From positions 1 through 64,000 of the forward strand of contig DATMFO010000002.1 in the NCBI GenBank assembly GCA_035556135.1: a stretch of 64,000 nucleotides of DNA. Direction: 5' to 3'. The notes under the pieces are model-generated. The model saw only the letters and a list, made by a program, of their open reading frames with translations, made no database searches and was not told the origin of the DNA. The position numbers and the translations under genes are program-made. Within the stretch, counting starts at the first letter, position 1. Each line of letters opens with the position of its first letter. The stretch is from ZC4RG30 sp035556135 (GTDB lineage Bacteria > Pseudomonadota > Gammaproteobacteria > Steroidobacterales > Steroidobacteraceae). Positions 59,815 through 64,000 of this stretch are shown here, one piece after another.

Positions 59815-62241
59815 GTGAAGGCAGCAGGAGTTTTGGCATCGCTCGCGGGCATGCTCGCGGGCGCCACCGCGCTGGCGGCCGCGCCGCATGGTGGCAATGA
59901 ACCCTGGGGCCTGCTCGACGAATACTGCGTCGATTGCCACAACAGCACCGACTGGGCGGGCCAGCTCGCGCTCGACCTCGTCGATCGCTCCGCATCGGCG
60001 GTTCCCGAAGAAGCGCAGACCTGGGAGAAGGTGATCCGCCGCATGCGCGGCAGCCTGATGCCGCCGCCGGGCCAGCCGCGTCCCGCCGCCGCGGAGTCCG
60101 CGGCCTTCGTGCAATGGCTTGAAGGTCGCATCGACGAGGCGGCGCAGAAACATGTCGAGCCGGGCCATGTGCCGCTGCATCGCCTGAACCGCCGCGAATA
60201 CACCAACGCCGTGCGCGAGCTGTTCGAGCTTGAGTTCGATCCCACTTCGCTGCTGCCGCAGGATGATCTTTCCGACGGCTTCGACAATGTGGCCAAGGTA
60301 CTGCAGGTTTCGCCCACCTTCCTCGACCAGTACCTGGCCGCAGCGCGCAGCGTGGCGCTGCAGGCGGTGGGCAATCCCGACCAGCGGCTGGTGGGCACGC
60401 CCTACAACAACCCGGTGCCTGGTCCACAGCACAACCATGTGGATGGACTGCCTTTCGGCACGCGAGGCGGGTTCGCCGTGGACCATATCTTCCCGGCGGA
60501 CGGCGAGTACGAGCTCAACATCAACAACATGGCGCGTGCGCTGTGGGTGGAGGGGATGGAGTTCGAGAACACGCTGGTGGCCCTTGTCGACGGCGTGAAG
60601 ATCTATGAGACGCGCCTGGGCGGCGAGGAAGACCAGAAGGCCATCGACCAGAAGGGCGATGCGCCAGTGGATGCCATCAATGCGCGGCTGAAGAACATCC
60701 GCTTCCATGCCAGGGCGGGCCAGCACCGCGTGGTGGTCACTTTCCGCGCACGCAGCTATGCGGAGTCGGATGCGCGCCTGGCCTCATTGATTCCCGGTGG
60801 TGGCGAGGAGCGGGTGCTGAAGGTGAATTCCTTCGAGATCCGCGGGCCGTTCACCACTGCTGGCGTCAGTGATACACCCAGCCGCCAGCGCATCTTCACC
60901 TGCTACCCGAAGTCGGTGGCAGAGGAGCAGGCGTGCGCGGAGAAGATCGCGGCCAACATCGCGCGCCGCGCCTTCCGTCGGCCTCTGCGCGAGGGTGAGG
61001 TGGAGCACCTGATGCAGGCATTCCACTCCACCCGCAGGGACACCAGCTTCGACCAGGGGGTGCGCGGCCTGCTCACGCGCATCCTGGCGAGCCCTGATTT
61101 CCTGTACCGCGCGGAAGAACCGCCGGCGGGTGCGAAGCCTGGCGATGTGTTCGCCATCAGCGACCTGGCGCTGGCCTCACGGCTGTCGTTCTTCCTGTGG
61201 AGCAGCCTGCCGGATGACGAGCTGCTTACCGTGGCTGCGGCAGGCAAGCTTTCCGGCGACGCGGAGCTTTCACGCCAGGTGCGGCGCATGCTCGCCGATC
61301 CAAAGGCTGCGTCGCTGGCACGCGATTTCGCCTTCCAGTGGCTGGGGCTGGGCAAGCTGGCCGATATCGAGCCGGACCCGAACGTGTTCCCCTATGCCGC
61401 CGCCCAGCGCGACATCACCGGTGATCCACGCGAGGACCTGCGCGAGGAAGTGCGGCTGTTCGTGGATGACGTGTTCCGCAATGACCGCAGCGTGCTCGAC
61501 CTGATGCAGGCCGACTACACCTGGCTCAACGAACGGCTGGGTGTGCACTATGGCGTGCGCGACGTGAAGGGCTCGCATTTCCGCCGCGTGAAGCTGACCG
61601 ATCCGAACCGCTTCGGCCTGCTGGGCAAGGCCGGCGTGCTGATGGTCTCTTCCTATCCCAACCGTACCGCGCCGGTGCTGCGTGGCGCGTGGATCCTCGA
61701 CAACATCACCGGCACGCCACCCACGCCGCCGCCGCCCGGCGTGGAGGCACTGAAGGAGCCTGAGGTGGGCGGCAAGGTGCTGTCCATGCGCGAGCAGATG
61801 GTTGCGCATGCCACGCAGAAGAACTGCCACTCCTGCCACGGCGTGCTCGACCCGCTGGGCCTGGCGCTGGAGAATTTCGACGGCGTGGGTCGCTGGCGCG
61901 AGAAGGATCGCCTGGCCGGCACGCGGATCGACGCCTCCGGCGTGCTGCCCGACGGCACGCCCGTCGACGGCCCGGTGGACCTGCGCAAGGCGCTGATGCG
62001 CAATCCCGACCAGTTCGTGCAGACGCTGGTCACCAAGCTGATGATCTATGGCACCGGCCGGCCGATGGAGTGGCAGGACATGCCCACCATCCGCGCCATC
62101 GTGAAGCAGGCCAGGGCCGATGACTACCACTTCGCTGTGCTGCTCACCGCCATCGTGAAGAGCGCGCCGTTCCGCATGCAGCAGGTTCCCGCAGACGAAA
62201 AGCAGCCCGCGATCCGGGCCGCTGCCACAGCTCCCCAGTAG
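59815..62241 (+). CDS. DUF1587-DUF1592-DUF1588-DUF1585 cytochrome-like protein
   Basis: This 808-residue exported protein has a signal peptide (1-23), a heme-c motif CVDCH at 38-42, DUF1587 (LNRREYTNAVRELF near 122), DUF1592 (SRLSFFLWSSLPDDELL), DUF1588 (NRTAPVLRGAWILDNITGTP), a second heme motif CHSCH at 671-675 and DUF1585. This set is common in Planctomycetes and also occurs in some Proteobacteria, always with a DUF1552 protein; the function is unproven, and extracellular polymer oxidation or breakdown has been suggested. GTG 59815 starts the gene; the DUF1552 gene follows in 3 bp. Confidence 0.88.
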   Translation: MKAAGVLASLAGMLAGATALAAAPHGGNEPWGLLDEYCVDCHNSTDWAGQLALDLVDRSASAVPEEAQTWEKVIRRMRGSLMPPPGQPRPAAAESAAFVQWLEGRIDEAAQKHVEPGHVPLHRLNRREYTNAVRELFELEFDPTSLLPQDDLSDGFDNVAKVLQVSPTFLDQYLAAARSVALQAVGNPDQRLVGTPYNNPVPGPQHNHVDGLPFGTRGGFAVDHIFPADGEYELNINNMARALWVEGMEFENTLVALVDGVKIYETRLGGEEDQKAIDQKGDAPVDAINARLKNIRFHARAGQHRVVVTFRARSYAESDARLASLIPGGGEERVLKVNSFEIRGPFTTAGVSDTPSRQRIFTCYPKSVAEEQACAEKIAANIARRAFRRPLREGEVEHLMQAFHSTRRDTSFDQGVRGLLTRILASPDFLYRAEEPPAGAKPGDVFAISDLALASRLSFFLWSSLPDDELLTVAAAGKLSGDAELSRQVRRMLADPKAASLARDFAFQWLGLGKLADIEPDPNVFPYAAAQRDITGDPREDLREEVRLFVDDVFRNDRSVLDLMQADYTWLNERLGVHYGVRDVKGSHFRRVKLTDPNRFGLLGKAGVLMVSSYPNRTAPVLRGAWILDNITGTPPTPPPPGVEALKEPEVGGKVLSMREQMVAHATQKNCHSCHGVLDPLGLALENFDGVGRWREKDRLAGTRIDASGVLPDGTPVDGPVDLRKALMRNPDQFVQTLVTKLMIYGTGRPMEWQDMPTIRAIVKQARADDYHFAVLLTAIVKSAPFRMQQVPADEKQPAIRAAATAPQ

Positions 62242-62244
62242 AGG

Positions 62245-63564
62245 ATGACCGCCATGTTCATCACCAAGAAATACCTGGATCGCCGCACCGTGTTGCGGGG
62301 TGTCGGGGCTTCGGTGGCGCTGCCGCTGCTGGATGCCATGGTGCCCGCCGCCACCGCGCTGGCGCAGACGGCGGCCGCGCCGCGCATCCGCATGGGGTTC
62401 GTGTATTTCCCGCATGGGGCGGTGATGCAGCACTGGTCGCCGGCGAAGACCGGCACCGATTTCGAGCTGACGCGCATCCTCGAGCCGGCCGCGAAGCACA
62501 GGAAGTCGATGACCATCGTCAGTGGCCTGCGCAACAAGGGCGGCGAGAGCAACACGCCACACGCCATCATCGCCGGCACCTGGCTGGGCTGCGTGAAGCC
62601 GGCCGTCAGCCACGACCCGAAGGCCGGCACCACGGTGGACCAGATGGCCGCCAGGGTGCTGAGCGCGGACACGGCGTTTCCCTCGCTGGAACTGTCGACC
62701 GAGGGCGGGGCGGTGTGCGATCCGGCCTATGGCTGCAGCTATGGCCACACGGTGGCGTTCCGCTCGCCCACGCAGCCGCTGCCCATGGAATTCAACCCGC
62801 GCAAGATCTTCTACCGGCTGTTCGGCCAGGGCGATACCGCCGACGAGCGGGCCCGCATCACGGTGGAGAACAGCAGCATCCTGGATGCGGTGACCGAGGA
62901 TGCCGCCCGACTGCAGGCCCGCCTGGGCGCGCGCGATCAGGCGGCGCTGGCCGACTACCTGGACTCCGTGCGTGAGATCGAGCGGCGCATCCAGAAGATC
63001 CAGACCGAGGGCATGGGCGGCGTGGAGCTGCCGGATGCGCCTGCCGGCGTGCCGGCCTCCTTCGAGGAGCACCTGAAGCTGCAGTTCGACCAGATCGCGC
63101 TGGCCTGGCAGGCCAACCTCACGCGGGTGTCCACCTTCATGATGGCGCGCGAGGTGAGCATGCGCACCTACCCGAACCTCGACATCTCCGACGCCTTCCA
63201 TCCGCTCTCGCACCACCAGGAGAACGCGCAGAAGATCGACAAGCTGGTGAAGGTGCAGAACTTCCACACCAAGGTTTTCACCGGCTTCATCGACAAGCTG
63301 GCGGCCACGCCTGATGGGGAAAACTCGCTGCTGCACAACTCCATCGTGCTGTTCGGCAGCAACATGTCCAACAGCGACAAGCACAACAACGATCCGCTGC
63401 CCTCGGCGGTGTTCGGCCATGCGGGCGGCAGGATCAAGGGCGGGCAGCACCTGAAGTATCCGCAGAACACCCCGCACGCCAACCTGCTGCTCACGCTGCT
63501 GGACCGCGCCGGGGTGCCGGTGGAGCAGGTGGGCGACAGCACCGGCAAGTTCGCGGAGATCTGA
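62245..63564 (+). CDS. DUF1552 family exported protein
   Basis: This 439-residue protein has a twin-arginine leader (RRTVLRGVGAS). The mature domain resembles the DUF1501/alkaline-phosphatase-like folds: VYFPHGAVMQHWSP near the start, SGLRNKGG, and a late ILFGS-type segment VLFGSNMSNSD followed by FGHAGGRIKGGQHL. It is co-transcribed with the DUF1592 gene before it and overlaps the ankyrin gene after it (ATG inside the TGATG junction). The pair is a conserved functional unit of unknown role. Confidence 0.87.
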   Translation: MTAMFITKKYLDRRTVLRGVGASVALPLLDAMVPAATALAQTAAAPRIRMGFVYFPHGAVMQHWSPAKTGTDFELTRILEPAAKHRKSMTIVSGLRNKGGESNTPHAIIAGTWLGCVKPAVSHDPKAGTTVDQMAARVLSADTAFPSLELSTEGGAVCDPAYGCSYGHTVAFRSPTQPLPMEFNPRKIFYRLFGQGDTADERARITVENSSILDAVTEDAARLQARLGARDQAALADYLDSVREIERRIQKIQTEGMGGVELPDAPAGVPASFEEHLKLQFDQIALAWQANLTRVSTFMMAREVSMRTYPNLDISDAFHPLSHHQENAQKIDKLVKVQNFHTKVFTGFIDKLAATPDGENSLLHNSIVLFGSNMSNSDKHNNDPLPSAVFGHAGGRIKGGQHLKYPQNTPHANLLLTLLDRAGVPVEQVGDSTGKFAEI

Positions 63565-64000
63565 TGAAGGCGTTCAGGTTGCTGCTGGCCGCGCTGCTGC
63601 TGGCGCCGGTGGTTGCGCTTTCTTCTGTGCGGGAGGAGGCCAACCGCCAGCTGTTCGAGGCGCTGCGTGCGCAGGATCCGGAGACGGCGCTGTATGCGTT
63701 GCAGTCCGGGGCTGATGCCCGTGCGCGCGAGCCCGATGGCACCACGCCGCTGCACTACGCCGCGCATTACGGCGACGTGCGCACGGTGACGGCGCTGCTG
63801 AAGGCGAAGGCAGACCCGAACGCAGAGAATGAATTTGGCTCAAAGCCGCTGGCCGAAGCGGCAACCAGTGGCAATGCCCAGGTGATTCGCCTGTTGCTGA
63901 AGGCCGGCGCCGAGGTGGAGGCCGTCAATCCCGAGGGGCAGACCGCATTGATGGTGGTGGCCCGCTCAGGCCGGATCGATGCCGCGAAGCTGCTGCTGAA
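63564..64000 (+). CDS. Exported ankyrin-repeat protein (3' end outside window)
   Basis: The frame starts at ATG 63564, overlapping the DUF1552 stop by one base, and stays open to the window end (145 codons seen). A signal peptide (about 1-20) is followed by ankyrin repeats: DGTTPLHYAAHYGD, FGSKPLAEAATSGN and EGQTALMVVARSG. The first three repeats match the ankyrin protein at 7581-9077 in order and register. Its coupling to DUF1592/DUF1552 genes suggests that it is a scaffold or inhibitor for that unit. Confidence 0.85.
   Translation, partial: MKAFRLLLAALLLAPVVALSSVREEANRQLFEALRAQDPETALYALQSGADARAREPDGTTPLHYAAHYGDVRTVTALLKAKADPNAENEFGSKPLAEAATSGNAQVIRLLLKAGAEVEAVNPEGQTALMVVARSGRIDAAKLLL

Overview
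The window is a GC-rich chromosomal segment with dense genes, short spacers and many ATGA-type overlaps. It most likely comes from a free-living Gammaproteobacterium. Two large TonB-dependent receptors, abundant signal peptides and lipoboxes, a WecA-type transferase, a quinol nitric oxide reductase, a quinohemoprotein dehydrogenase and a DUF1592/DUF1552 operon would fit a Steroidobacterales/Nevskiales/Xanthomonadales-like lineage. That placement is inference: no rRNA or ribosomal protein gene is present. I see no prophage, integrase, IS element or CRISPR array.

Layout. 0-4.3 kb: end of a surface-polysaccharide locus (sulfatase-like membrane protein, WecA/Rfe-type transferase, phosphomannomutase/phosphoglucomutase). 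4.4-5.1 kb: a VapBC-type toxin-antitoxin pair with a perfect operator palindrome. 5.1-12.6 kb: orphan MotA/ExbB-type channel, amidohydrolase, exported NAD(P)-binding protein, ankyrin protein, MFS transporter, DUF4382-type lipoprotein. 12.7-18.0 kb: quinol-dependent NO reductase with a SirB2-like partner, a PQQ alcohol dehydrogenase and a small exported protein. 18.1-34.6 kb: a large catabolic locus around sucrose phosphorylase. 34.6-41.9 kb: a hydrolase, a MarR/methyltransferase module flanked by 38-bp direct repeats, a GH3 glycosidase, and an ECF sigma factor with a membrane partner. 42-44.7 kb: tRNA-Val, DUF3237 protein, gltX, small exported protein, tRNA-Ala. 44.7-51.1 kb: a 1361-aa TonB receptor with a 755-aa lipoprotein. 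51.6-64 kb: SRPBCC protein, hydrolase, cupin/SMP-30 fusion, stress-type small genes, Old Yellow Enzyme with a divergent HxlR regulator, metallo-hydrolase, and a DUF1592-DUF1552-ankyrin operon cut by the window end.

The most coherent system lies at 18.1-34.6 kb. A LacI-family regulator, sucrose phosphorylase, MFS permease, TonB receptor and ROK fructokinase make a complete route for taking up and splitting sucrose. They are interleaved with about eight exported hydrolases: a tannase/feruloyl-esterase-like protein, two SGNH esterases, several alpha/beta hydrolases and a ceramidase-like protein. TGCAAACGTTTGCA-like LacI operators occur in both divergent promoter regions of this block, so four operons may form one regulon. 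I propose that it handles acylated sucrose: plant sucrose esters would be de-esterified outside the cytoplasm and the sucrose core then phosphorolysed inside. This is a hypothesis from gene content and operators.
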